64,000 nt of DNA from NCBI RefSeq assembly GCF_020181655.1, contig NZ_CP084032.1, positions 1,116,001 through 1,180,000 on the forward strand. Reading direction: 5' to 3'. Source of the DNA: Pectobacterium colocasium. GTDB lineage: Bacteria > Pseudomonadota > Gammaproteobacteria > Enterobacterales > Enterobacteriaceae. Below the pieces are notes generated by a model. The model made no database searches. It was given only the letters and a program-made list of their open reading frames with translations, and was not told the DNA's origin. The translations under genes and the position numbers were made by a program. Positions 51,112 to 60,700 of the stretch are shown here, piece by piece (position 1 is the stretch's first letter; every line of letters starts with the position of its first letter).

Positions 51112-52320
51112 ATGGAATACCAATCAGGCAAGCGAGTTTTATCTCTATCATTAGGGCTTATCGGCCTGTTTAGCGCTTCGGCATGGGCTTCTGACTCACG
51201 AACGGTGAGTGAGCCGAAAGTACCGTCCTCCTGTACCGTGCTTAAAGCGGACAGCAGTACGGCCACCAGCGCCATTCAAAAAGCCCTGAATAATTGTGAG
51301 AAAGGGAAAGCAGTAAGGTTGAGTGCAGGAAGCACTTCCGTCTTTCTGAGCGGCCCGCTTTCTCTGCCTTCGGGCGTCAGCTTGTTAATCGACAAAGGGG
51401 TGACGCTGCGGGCAGTGAATAACGCCAAATCTTTTGAGAATGCGGCGTCGTCCTGTGGTGTAGTGGATAACAACGGTAAAGGTTGTAATGCATTTATTAC
51501 CGCCGCGAGTACCACGAATAGCGGAATCTATGGGCCGGGCATCATTGATGGGCAAGGGGGTGTGAAGCTTCAGGATAAGAAGGTAAGCTGGTGGGATCTG
51601 GCCGCCGATGCCAAAGTGAAAAAGCTGAAACAGAATACCCCTCGTCTGATTCAAATTAACAAGAGCAAGAATTTCACGCTGTATAACGTTTCCCTCATCA
51701 ACTCCCCGAATTTCCACGTCGTGTTCAGCGATGGTGATGGTTTAACTGCGTGGAAAACCACGATCAAAACGCCGTCCACCGCCAGAAACACCGACGGTAT
51801 CGATCCGATGTCGTCAAAAAACATCACCATCGCTTACAGCAGTATTTCCACGGGTGACGATAATGTGGCGATCAAAGCCTATAAAGGCCGTGCCGAGACG
51901 CGCAATGTTTCCATTTTACATAACGAATTCGGAACAGGTCACGGTATGTCGATCGGCAGCGAAACGATGGGGGTTTACAACGTAACCGTCGATGACCTGA
52001 ATATGAATGGCACCACGAACGGTTTGCGCATTAAGAGTGACAAGTCGGCCGCTGGGGTGGTCAATGGTGTTCGGTATAGCAATGTCGTCATGAAGAATGT
52101 GGCGAAACCGATTGTGATTGATACGGTATATGAGAAAAAAGAGGGAAGTAATGTTCCTGAGTGGAGCGACATTACATTTAAAGATATTACGTCCCAAACC
52201 AAAGGTGTCGTGGTACTGAACGGCGAGAACGCGAAAAAGCCGATAGAAGTCACCATGAAGAACGTCACACTGACGAGCGACAGTACCTGGCAAATCAAGA
52301 ACGTCACCGTTAAGAAGTAG
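51112..52320 (+). CDS. pehA: Endopolygalacturonase, GH28 (PehA/Peh-1)
   Basis: A 402-residue precursor with a 26-residue signal peptide ending SASAWA. The GH28 beta-helix has the catalytic aspartates in NTDGID (Asp228, mature 202) and GDD (Asp249 and Asp250), His277 in GTGHGMSIGS and the Arg-Lys pair in LRIKSD. It hydrolyses internal bonds of polygalacturonate. It matches the well-studied E. carotovora PehA and is divergent from pel-3, as known there. The start is preceded by AAGGGAAGG. The repeat R4 lies immediately upstream, so the promoter is probably beyond or inside R4. Confidence 0.95.
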   Translation: MEYQSGKRVLSLSLGLIGLFSASAWASDSRTVSEPKVPSSCTVLKADSSTATSAIQKALNNCEKGKAVRLSAGSTSVFLSGPLSLPSGVSLLIDKGVTLRAVNNAKSFENAASSCGVVDNNGKGCNAFITAASTTNSGIYGPGIIDGQGGVKLQDKKVSWWDLAADAKVKKLKQNTPRLIQINKSKNFTLYNVSLINSPNFHVVFSDGDGLTAWKTTIKTPSTARNTDGIDPMSSKNITIAYSSISTGDDNVAIKAYKGRAETRNVSILHNEFGTGHGMSIGSETMGVYNVTVDDLNMNGTTNGLRIKSDKSAAGVVNGVRYSNVVMKNVAKPIVIDTVYEKKEGSNVPEWSDITFKDITSQTKGVVVLNGENAKKPIEVTMKNVTLTSDSTWQIKNVTVKK

Positions 52321-52369
52321 TTCGATTAAGTAATAACTTGGTTAAACAATAGCTCGGTTAAATAGTCGC
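52321..52369. repeat. Three 16-17-bp tandem units after peh-1
   Basis: Units at 52321-52337, 52338-52353 and 52354-52369 share TCGGTTAAATAGTCGC-like sequence with substitutions, starting at the first base after the stop codon. Confidence 0.68.
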
Positions 52370-52378
52370 GCTACATGA

Positions 52379-52414
52379 ACAGCGCCGCCGGTTCCCCGTG
52401 CGGCGCTGTTTTAT
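52379..52414. terminator. Terminator between peh-1 and the HlyD gene
   Basis: ACAGCGCCGC pairs with GCGGCGCTGT around an 11-base loop and is followed by TTTATTT. It serves peh-1 and may also act on the convergent type I secretion operon. Confidence 0.85.
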
Positions 52415-52430
52415 TTGTGCACACGCGGGA

Positions 52431-53600
52431 TTAACGTTCACGCAGCGCTTCATTGACCTTGTTCAGTGGTTTAATCAGATAGTCCAGTACGCTTTTTTGG
52501 CCGGTTTTTATCTCCACGCTGGCGACCATGCCGGGCACGATGGGGAATGTTTCCCCGGCTTTGTTGGTTAGCTCTGCCTGCGTGGTACGCACATAGACTC
52601 GATAATAAAACTGATCGCGCCTGACTTCGTCCTGAAGCGTGTCGGGCGACACGCTTTCGACTTCCCCCGTTAAGTTGCCGTAGATGGAGGAATCATAGGC
52701 GGTGATTTTTACCGTGGCGGGCAAACCCGGCCTGATATAGGCAATATCGCGCGGGTTGATGCGCGTTTCGATCAGCAACTGATCCTCCAACGGGACGATT
52801 TCCATCAGCTTGCCGCCCGGTTGCAGTACGCCACCAACGGTTGTTACCTGAATATCTTTCACAATCCCGCGTACCGGTGACGTAATGGTGGCGCGCTTGA
52901 GCTGATCGGCTTTCCCGCTGACCACTTCCATCTGAGCTTCCAGATCGGCGTTGTTTTTGACCTGTTCTTCCCGCGCCCGTACGGCGTATTGGTTGTTGGC
53001 TTCGTCGATTTTGCCACGGATTTCGCTAATCTGACGGCGTAACCGGATCACCTCGACGGTGCTGGCGGCACCGCGCTGCACCAGCGGCTCTGTCATCCGC
53101 AGCTCTTGCTCCACCAGCCGCATAGACTGTTGCAGGTTGGCGACCGTTTCATCACGATTGCGCAACCGTGATTCATAAAGCTGACGTTCGCGTGCGGCCA
53201 GCGCAGGTTCCTTCATGGTTTCCGCACTGAATGTTAGCGGTTCGCCGCTGAGCTCGGCTTGCAGACGTTCGGCGGACGCCCGCAGCGTCTGCACGCGGGA
53301 GAAGGCTTCGCCGTAGACTGACTGGAAGCGGTTGACGTCCAACTGCGCCAGCACCTGTCCCTTCTCAACGACGTTACCTTGTTGCACATAGATCTGGCCG
53401 ATAATCCCGCCGTCCAGGCTTTCAATCACCTGTGCGCGGGTCGAGGGGGTGACCTTACCGCTCCCGACCGACACCTCATCCAGCACGGCGAAGGTGGCCC
53501 AGATAAAAAAGACGACCAGCCCCAGCAGGCTGAGCCAGATAATGACGGAGACGCGTCGACCCTGGCGTTTCAGGTCATCATGGATAGTGATGCTACTCAT
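52431..53600 (-). CDS. HlyD-family type I secretion adaptor
   Basis: A 389-residue periplasmic adaptor: one N-terminal membrane anchor (about 18-40), a split lipoyl domain (SLDGGIIGQIYVQQGNVVEKG and SPVRGIVKDIQVTTVGG), a long coiled-coil hairpin (about 95-230), and a C-terminal beta-barrel with IVPGMVASVEIKTG. It bridges the ABC transporter and the TolC-like channel. It lies 11 bp after the ABC gene and is the last gene of the operon, as bapD is in Salmonella. Confidence 0.92.
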   Translation of the reverse strand: MSSITIHDDLKRQGRRVSVIIWLSLLGLVVFFIWATFAVLDEVSVGSGKVTPSTRAQVIESLDGGIIGQIYVQQGNVVEKGQVLAQLDVNRFQSVYGEAFSRVQTLRASAERLQAELSGEPLTFSAETMKEPALAARERQLYESRLRNRDETVANLQQSMRLVEQELRMTEPLVQRGAASTVEVIRLRRQISEIRGKIDEANNQYAVRAREEQVKNNADLEAQMEVVSGKADQLKRATITSPVRGIVKDIQVTTVGGVLQPGGKLMEIVPLEDQLLIETRINPRDIAYIRPGLPATVKITAYDSSIYGNLTGEVESVSPDTLQDEVRRDQFYYRVYVRTTQAELTNKAGETFPIVPGMVASVEIKTGQKSVLDYLIKPLNKVNEALRER

Positions 53601-53611
53601 TGTGTTTCCCC

Positions 53612-55750
53612 TTACGCCACGCTCTGCGCGGTATCAGCCGGTTTACTGACCGCCTTCAAAATCTGGTCACGCGGGCCATCTGCCACGATGCGTCCGCCAT
53701 CCATGACGACCACCCGGTCAACCAGCTTGAGCAGCGCCGGGCGGTGCGTCACCAGTACCAGCGTGCGTCCCGTAAGCCAACTGCTTAACTGGTGAATCAC
53801 GTGGCTTTCCAACTGTTCGTCCATCGACGCCGTGGGCTCATCCAGCAGGACGATCTGGGGATTACGCAACAGCATCCGGCTGAGCAGAATCATCTGCCGC
53901 TGCCCGCCGGATAAACCGCGTCCGCCTTCATGAATGATGCGATCCAGGCTGGAGGCATCTTGCTGGATCAAGCTGAGTGCGCCGCTAATACGCAGCGCCT
54001 GCAACAGCTCCTGCTCGGTGGCATGCGGATTGCCGAGCATCAGGTTTTGCCGCAGGCTGCCGAAGAACAGGCGTGATTCCTGTGACAGGAAGCCTAGTTG
54101 GCGGCGGACATCCGCCGGATCGATCTGGCTGATATCGACGCCATCAATAATGACCTTGCCGCGCGTCGCGGTCGCCTGATTAGCAAGCAGCTTGAGCAGG
54201 GTGGATTTACCCGCGCCGACCTTACCCAGCAGTGCCACTTTTTCGCCCGGTTTGATCTCCAGCTTGCCGACCTGCAAGGCGGTATCACCTTTTTCGGGGG
54301 CGTAGCTGTATTGCACGTTGTGGATCTGGAAGTGCCCCTGAAGGATCGGGCAGTGTGCCATTTTGCCGTCCTCCGGTCGATCCAGCGGTTTTTGCAAGAT
54401 GTCATCCAGCCCGGTCATGGCGGTTTTCGCGTGTTGCCAGCGGGAAAACACCATGGTTAACTGCATGAGCGGGGCGATGGTGCGTGAGGAAAGCAGGCTA
54501 CAGGCCACGAGCGTACCGGTGGTGATATCGCCCGCCAGCACCAGATAGCTGCCGAAGACCAGCATGCCCGCATAGGTGAGCTGTTGGACGGTCGATGCCC
54601 AGCCGCTGAGCCGTGCCCCCCACACGCGCTGCTTCATCCCGATGGCGGCGCTGACTTCGTGAGTTTGCTCCCATTGGCGCTGGAAGTAGGGTTCGGCCTG
54701 CAACGCCTTGATATCTTCGATCCCTTCGATGGATTCCACCAGCACCGCATTGCGCAATGCGCTTTCACGCATCCCTTCTTTGGCGAGTTTCGCCATCGGC
54801 CATTGCAGCATCAGGCCGGGAATCACAATCAGCGGGATCGCCAGCATGGGGATCATCACCAGCGGCCCGCCGATCATCGCCATGATGCCGAGAAATAGCA
54901 AGACGAACGGCATGTCAGCGGCTGCCCCGACGGTCGTTGAGGTTAGCAGTTCACGCACCTGATCGATTTCTCGCAACTGAGAAATAAACGAGCCGGTAGA
55001 TTTCGGCCGGGCCTCGTTTTTTATCGCCAGCGCGCGGGCGAACAGCATACCCGACACGTTCAGATCGATGCTCTTGCCCATCAGATCGGAGACGACGGTG
55101 CGCGATAAACGGATGGCGTACTCTAATGCGGCAGCCAGCAACACGCCGAAGAACAGCACCCACAAGGTGGGAATCGACTGCGCGGGAATCACGCGGTCAT
55201 ACACCTGCATGGAGAACAGAATCCCCGCCAGTGCCAGAACATTACCCACGATAGAGGCGAGAGAAATTTCCCCTATCTGCCGTTTTGCACCACGAAAATG
55301 TTGCCAGAACCAGTGCTTGCGGTACGGTTTGACGAAATCATCGATGCGGGTGTCGCGGCCACGTTCTGCGATGCCGACCAGCACGATAATCCCCTGACTG
55401 TGTTTGATGAGCTCAGTCAGTTCGGCTTCGCGCTGAAGGTCGCCGCCGTCATTCAGCCAGTAGGTGGCGATGCCTTCGTCATTCAATGATTCGATGACGA
55501 TGACGCCGCCGTCATCGGTTTCTGCCAATACCGGTAAGATCTGGTTGCGCCAGCGGAGCTTCTCCGTATGGCGCAGGCTGATGCTCAACCCCATCAGGTG
55601 ACTGATTTGTTCTAACTGGCGGGCAATCGGCTGCTGTTCGTACCAGCGCATCTGCTGGTGTACCGACTGGGTATCCATCACCTGTCCATAGTGGGTGGCG
55701 GCGCGAGCCATCGCGGCAATCCAGACTTCAGTTTGGGTGACTTGTGTCAT
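53612..55750 (-). CDS. Type I secretion ABC transporter (LapB/BapC type)
   Basis: A 712-residue exporter. The N-terminal ~140 residues look like a degenerate peptidase-C39-like domain without a catalytic cysteine at the expected place. Six membrane helices follow (about 155-430), then the ATPase with Walker A GKVGAGKSTLL, signature GLSGGQRQMILLSR, Walker B IVLLDEPTASMD and a switch His in VLVTHRP. It should energise export of the adjacent adhesin. Its ATG overlaps the TGA of a frame running through the tandem repeat upstream (sequence ATGA). Confidence 0.93.
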   Translation of the reverse strand: MTQVTQTEVWIAAMARAATHYGQVMDTQSVHQQMRWYEQQPIARQLEQISHLMGLSISLRHTEKLRWRNQILPVLAETDDGGVIVIESLNDEGIATYWLNDGGDLQREAELTELIKHSQGIIVLVGIAERGRDTRIDDFVKPYRKHWFWQHFRGAKRQIGEISLASIVGNVLALAGILFSMQVYDRVIPAQSIPTLWVLFFGVLLAAALEYAIRLSRTVVSDLMGKSIDLNVSGMLFARALAIKNEARPKSTGSFISQLREIDQVRELLTSTTVGAAADMPFVLLFLGIMAMIGGPLVMIPMLAIPLIVIPGLMLQWPMAKLAKEGMRESALRNAVLVESIEGIEDIKALQAEPYFQRQWEQTHEVSAAIGMKQRVWGARLSGWASTVQQLTYAGMLVFGSYLVLAGDITTGTLVACSLLSSRTIAPLMQLTMVFSRWQHAKTAMTGLDDILQKPLDRPEDGKMAHCPILQGHFQIHNVQYSYAPEKGDTALQVGKLEIKPGEKVALLGKVGAGKSTLLKLLANQATATRGKVIIDGVDISQIDPADVRRQLGFLSQESRLFFGSLRQNLMLGNPHATEQELLQALRISGALSLIQQDASSLDRIIHEGGRGLSGGQRQMILLSRMLLRNPQIVLLDEPTASMDEQLESHVIHQLSSWLTGRTLVLVTHRPALLKLVDRVVVMDGGRIVADGPRDQILKAVSKPADTAQSVA

Positions 55751-55760
55751 TGAGATTCCT

Positions 55761-55820
55761 GCATGTTCTTATCCGGCATGTTCTTATCCGGCATGTTCTT
55801 ATCCGGCATAGTCTTATCCG
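55761..55820. repeat. Four 15-bp tandem units between the TolC and ABC genes
   Basis: Three identical units GCATGTTCTTATCCG (55761-55775, 55776-55790, 55791-55805) and one with a single change (55806-55820). On the minus strand each unit contains an ATG and, in one frame, encodes MPDKN. That frame ends in a TGA overlapping the ABC gene's ATG. Confidence 0.92.
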
Positions 55821-55834
55821 GCAGGTGAGCCGGC

Positions 55835-57274
55835 TTACAGCGACGGTAACGTCTCGCCAGTGGCTTGATGACGCTCAATGCCCAACATATCCAGCAGATT
55901 ATCGACGGCCGCGGCATAGTTAACCGCTGCTTCCCAGCCGTCATATAACGCGCCGATGCGTGAGGTTTCAGCCTGCAATACATCTTGTTCAACGCTGAGC
56001 AGGTCGTTCAGGCTGCGTTTGCTGAGTTTGTATTCATCCTGATAAACGTTGCGGGTGTAGGTCGCGCTGGTAATTTGCTGTTGGCTGGCTTTCTCACGCT
56101 GCTGTGCGCCGATGAGATCGGCATACGCCGTTGAGGCTTTCTGGTTCATATCCAGTTTCGCCGCTTCGACTTCGGCCTGTGCGGCTTCGCGCGTACCTGC
56201 CGCAGCATCAACGCGTGCGCTGACGGCGCCGCCCTGATAAAGCGGGGCTTCCACAACCAGCTGTAGCTGATCGTCCCAGTAATTACGTCTGTCGGTTTCA
56301 TAGCGGGTACGGCCCATCTGTACGGCAATGGTCGGCCAGTGCTGGGCTTCCGCCTGGCGAATCCGGTGGCGTGAGGCCTCCTGCTTGGATTGGGCGCTTA
56401 GCACGGCATTACTTTGCTGGTAGGGCAGTGCCTTGAGCGTAATTTTTTGTTGCAGCAGCGCACGGGGCAGGTCGGGCAGGGAAGTGGGGAGAACGCCGGT
56501 CAGCACGCTGAGCTGGGCCAGCGAGGAGCGTTCCAGCGCACGGTATTGCTCCTGCGTTGCCCTCATGCCCGCAATGCGGGTTTCCGCCTGTAGGACATCG
56601 GATTGCGTACTGAGACCGGCCTCGGAGCGGAGCGTCGCGGTGTCTTTGACCTGACTGAGCGACGTGATATTACGCTCGGCCGCTTGACTCAGTTCCTGAT
56701 AGCGTTTGACCTTCAGATAGGTCAACAAGGTTTGCTGACCGACCGTGGTCATGACGCCGTAGAGTTGATAGCGATAGGCATCTGACAGGCTGTGCTGCTC
56801 ATCAATGCTGCCACCTGTCTTACCAAAATCGTACAGGAGCTGTTTTAGCGTGAGTCCCGCCGTGGAATTGTTGCTCATCGTACCGCCACTATCGCTTTGA
56901 TCTGAGCGACCCACATTGCCGCTCAGGCCGATTTGCGGGAACCAGGCGCTTTGTGCAACGCGCAGATCGGCTTCGCCGACGCGAATTTGTGCCGAGGCCT
57001 GCGCAATTTGTGGGTTACGTGCAAACGCGCGGAGAATCGCCTGCTTGAGATCCAGACTATCGACCTGCTGTTCTGTCGGTGCCGCTGACCAGTCAAACGC
57101 GACGTCCTGCGTGAACGCGGGCTGACTATAAAAGAAGGAAGCACTACCGCAGACCACTCCAAGCGCGAGGACATAGCGCGGTGTGTGATGGCGTAATGTG
57201 TGAGTCAAAAAAGCGCGATTGCGCGGAAAAAACATGCCCCTGATAAAAAATCTGATAAGAAATGATTTGTGCAT
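55835..57274 (-). CDS. TolC-family outer membrane channel of the type I system
   Basis: A 479-residue outer-membrane efflux protein with the duplicated coiled-coil pattern of TolC (SLDLKQAILRAFARNPQIAQA near the N-terminus; LDMNQKASTAYADLIGAQQRE; RSLNDLLSVEQDVLQAE). The N-terminus has a long basic extension before the hydrophobic signal (RYVLALGVVCGSASFFYSQPAFT). I use the ATG at 57274 behind AGGGG; a TTG directly before it is possible. It is the equivalent of BapB/LapE, between the adhesin and ABC genes. Confidence 0.9.
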   Translation of the reverse strand: MHKSFLIRFFIRGMFFPRNRAFLTHTLRHHTPRYVLALGVVCGSASFFYSQPAFTQDVAFDWSAAPTEQQVDSLDLKQAILRAFARNPQIAQASAQIRVGEADLRVAQSAWFPQIGLSGNVGRSDQSDSGGTMSNNSTAGLTLKQLLYDFGKTGGSIDEQHSLSDAYRYQLYGVMTTVGQQTLLTYLKVKRYQELSQAAERNITSLSQVKDTATLRSEAGLSTQSDVLQAETRIAGMRATQEQYRALERSSLAQLSVLTGVLPTSLPDLPRALLQQKITLKALPYQQSNAVLSAQSKQEASRHRIRQAEAQHWPTIAVQMGRTRYETDRRNYWDDQLQLVVEAPLYQGGAVSARVDAAAGTREAAQAEVEAAKLDMNQKASTAYADLIGAQQREKASQQQITSATYTRNVYQDEYKLSKRSLNDLLSVEQDVLQAETSRIGALYDGWEAAVNYAAAVDNLLDMLGIERHQATGETLPSL

Positions 57275-57360
57275 CAATTACCCCTGTTTTCATCACGCTT
57301 TGTTTTAGTTCCTTTACACATATTTGTGCCGCTACCGAGGCAGTTTCATTCTGTCTCTGG

Positions 57361-57678
57361 GACACGTATCTATGCTGCTTTTGAGACTGTTTCGTGCGCG
57401 ATAATAGCGCTATTTTTATGCTACCTCGTAGCACGCGCCCGACTCGGGACGGCTCAAACGCCGCTCGCCCCGAGACCCCAGGCTTTTGGCGGAAATTATG
57501 CCGCTACGCGGTGCCATCGTCGGTATCAGGTTTAACGGACCGCTTGCGACACGTTCCATACGTGGCGCAAGCTTTCGCCGCGTCCATGCGGCTTATCCTA
57601 AACCTGCTATCTCCTCTGCATAATTTCTTACGCCGGATAACGACAAAATCCGCGTTGATCTCCGCATTTGTGTATAAG
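57361..57678 (-). repeat. Structured dispersed element, copy B
   Basis: About 318 bp, the inverted partner of 40048-40363. In sense (minus-strand) reading it begins 37 bp after the adhesin stop and precedes the TolC gene. The enclosing stem reads CAGGTTTA/TAAACCTG, and the variable hairpin CTCGGG/CCCGAG replaces the GGGGGCT/AGCCCCC of copy A, so pairing is kept with different bases. The rest of 57278-57714 shows no gene. Confidence 0.88.
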
Positions 57679-57714
57679 CAGCAGCCCTTGACCGAGCCAG
57701 CGCTTAACACACCG

Positions 57715-60700
57715 TTACACCATATTGACGAGCAGGCCTTGCTGCACCAGTACATCTCCCAGGTTGTTGGCGTTATCCAGCGATGAATGGTGGTAGACGT
57801 CGAAACGTTGGCCATCAATATCGCGTTGCCCTACCGTGCTCCAGACGCCTTCGCCCGGAATCAGGTTCACCTGATTCCCTTCGCCTCCGACAATCAGCAG
57901 ATCGTCTTCGGGTCGGTCGGTGACATTCAGGGCGCGGTCAAGATCCAGTGTGATGCTGTTGGTGCCGTTTTTGCCTAAATCGAAGATCTCTACGTTATCG
58001 ATTTTCAGCCCCAACGCGGTGAGATCCAGATTGAGCTCGGTGCCATCCAGAACCAGCGTGTCAATGCCGTCACCACCGTCGATCTGAGTAAAGTCGAGCG
58101 TTGAAAGCGTAATGATGTCGTCGCCTTCGCTGCCTTCGACATCCTCGCCCGTTTGCACCGTACCGTCGGCCAGACTGATGACGACGCCACCGATGGCATA
58201 CACGCTGTCTTCCACTTCGGTGCTGGTGCTCTTGTCGATGGTTTGTGTCTCGCTGAGCGTGGCTGCCGCCATTTTCGAGCTGACATTAAGGGGTTGCACG
58301 TCGGTGCTTTCCCCGGTGTCGAGCGGTTCGCTAGACAGCGAGGCCACCTGAGCGAGACTGCTATCGTCAACGTCCAGCGCCATCATGCTCGCCAGCGGTA
58401 ACCCAAGGGAGATTCCGGATGTTAATCCGGCGGATACGCCGGTGAAGTTACCCGCCTGATCGGTGACGGAGGCTTCAACGGCTGTTCCCAACAGCGCGGT
58501 CAAAATGGCACCCACGTTGAAAACGTTGATGCCCAGTAGCGAACTACTGAAATGTGCACTCCACTTGCCATCGGCACCGACCGTGCCCTGTAGCGTTTGG
58601 CCGAGCAGCGTGACGGTCACCTTGGCACCTTGCTGCACGTAGCGCGAGGTGCCGCTGACGGTGACGCCGTTCGCCAACAGCCCAACGGTGTTGCCAATCA
58701 GCGACCCCACCGCGTCAATCCCCAACTGCGGTAGCTGGTGGGTTTTGACGACAACGTTGGTGCCGGTACTGTTGGTGTTGCCATAGCGATCGGTGACGCT
58801 GACGCCAATGGTTAAATTGCCATCGGCAATGTTGAGCAGGTTGGCGCTCGGCACGCTGATGCTCCAGGTGCCGTTGCTGGCGACAGTGGCGCTGAGTACA
58901 AGCCCGCCGACGGTCAGGGTGATGCTACCGCCAGCCGCATTGGTCGTGGTTCCACTGATTATCTGGTTTATGCCTGCTTCGGCCAGATTCAGATAGCCAT
59001 CGCCGCCAAACAGTGAGCCGAGGCTGACCGTTGGCAGGGCATGAATGCCCACGCCGATCGAGGCACCTGCGCTGGTGGTTTTTCCTGCGGCGTTGGTCAG
59101 AGAAGCACTGAGGGACAGCGTGCCGTCAGTCAGATTGTTGAGATCGAGCGCAGGCAGGCTGACCGACCAGCTACCGTTGTTTTGCACGACGGCAGAGTAG
59201 GTCTTGGTCCCCAGTGAAATCTGGATAGTGGAACCTACCGCATTGGTGCTGGTACCGCTGATGACCTGACCCGCGGCAGCCTCGACGGCATTCAACAGGC
59301 CGTCACCGCCAAACAACGGGTTAATCGCAATGGTTGGCAAGGCGTTAATAATGACATTCAAGGCACTGGTGGTTTCCCCTACGTTACCCGCGGCATCAAC
59401 CAGACGAACGCCGACGTTAGTCACACCATCTACGAGCGCCTTCAGGTCGAGACTTGGGACTGGCAAGCTCCAGCTACCGTTGGCACCGACCGTTGTGGTG
59501 TAGGTTTTGCTGCCCAGCGTGACGCTGAGCGTGGTACCTGCTGCCACATTGGTTGTCGTTCCGCTGATGGTTTGTGCGCTCAACAGGCTGGAAAGATCCA
59601 GCACGCCGTTGTTGAACAAGGGGTTGAGGGTGATAGTCGGTGGCAGGATGGAAACGTTGAGACCTGCGCTGATGCTATTACTGTTACCCGCCGGGTCGGT
59701 CACCGTCGCACTGACTGTGAGGTTGCCATTGGCCAGGCCGGACAGTTGCAGTGGCGTGACGCTGGCGCTCCAGGTGCCGTCATTGCCAACGGTAGCGTTG
59801 AGCGTCAGGGTGCCAATGCGTATGACAATCGACGAGCCCGCCGCAGCGTTGGTGGTGGTACCGCTAATCGTCTGTGTCAGCGCGGCTTCTGCGGCATTGA
59901 GGAAACCATCGCCGCCAAACAGTGAGCCAAGGCTAATCGTCGGCAGATTTTTGGCAATGATGTTGATCGCGCTACTGACGGTGCTCGTGTTGCCGGACGC
60001 ATTGGTGATAGAAACGCCGAGTGTGGTGCTGCCATCGGCTAACGCGCTGAGGTCCGATGGTTGCAGCGTCAGGCTAAACGCGCCGCCTGCCCCGACCGTA
60101 GACAGGAAGGTTTTTCCGCCAAGGGTTACCGCAACCTGCGAACCTGCGCTGGCATTGGTGACCACACCACTGATCGTTTGTGCCACCAGTGCTTCTGCCG
60201 CGTTGATAAAGCCATCGCCGCCAAATATCGGGTTCAGCGTAATTACCGGCTGTGCGAAATCGAACGTGATGCCGGCACTGCCCGTGGTGCTATTACCGAC
60301 ACTGTCTGTCGCGGTGGCGCTCACGGTGAAATCACCGCTGCCCAGCCCTTGCAGAATACCCAGTACGCTTGGGGTGACGGTTGTACTCCACTTGCCATCC
60401 GATCCGACAGTGGCTGTAGCGATTTGTGAACCTGCAATGCTCAGCGTAATGGTTCTGCCAGCCAGACCGGTGGCTGTACCGCTGAGGATTTGGCCGGTCA
60501 GCAGGTCGCCCAGATTTAGCAGGCTGTCGCCAAAGACGGGGTTGAGCGTAATGCTCGGCAGATTTTTGATCACGGCCGGAACGTTCACGATCTGACTGGC
60601 GGTGTTGCCCGCCTGATCGGTGACCGTGACGCCAAGCGCCAGCGTTCCATCTTGCAAAGCCTGAAGATCCAACGCAGGAACGGTCAAGCTCCAGGCACCG

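Noticed and set aside
55747..55992. An 81-codon minus-strand frame at the end of the TolC gene
   Set aside because: Most of it overlaps the TolC coding sequence in another frame. Only its last part through the 15-bp repeats could matter, as a coupling peptide, and this is reported as a finding instead of a gene.
57394..57786. A reading frame across copy B whose translation resembles a frame at 39915-40214 across copy A
   Set aside because: The similarity follows from the DNA repeat. A one-base length difference near the CCGC hairpin breaks the frame between the copies, and several changes preserve base pairing rather than codons. I treat both as non-coding, though a coding origin is not fully excluded.
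59507..60595. A 362-codon plus-strand frame opposite the adhesin gene
   Set aside because: It is the antisense of Ig-like repeats, is repetitive for that reason, has no ribosome-binding site and resembles nothing. The minus-strand frame is unbroken for over 2000 codons.
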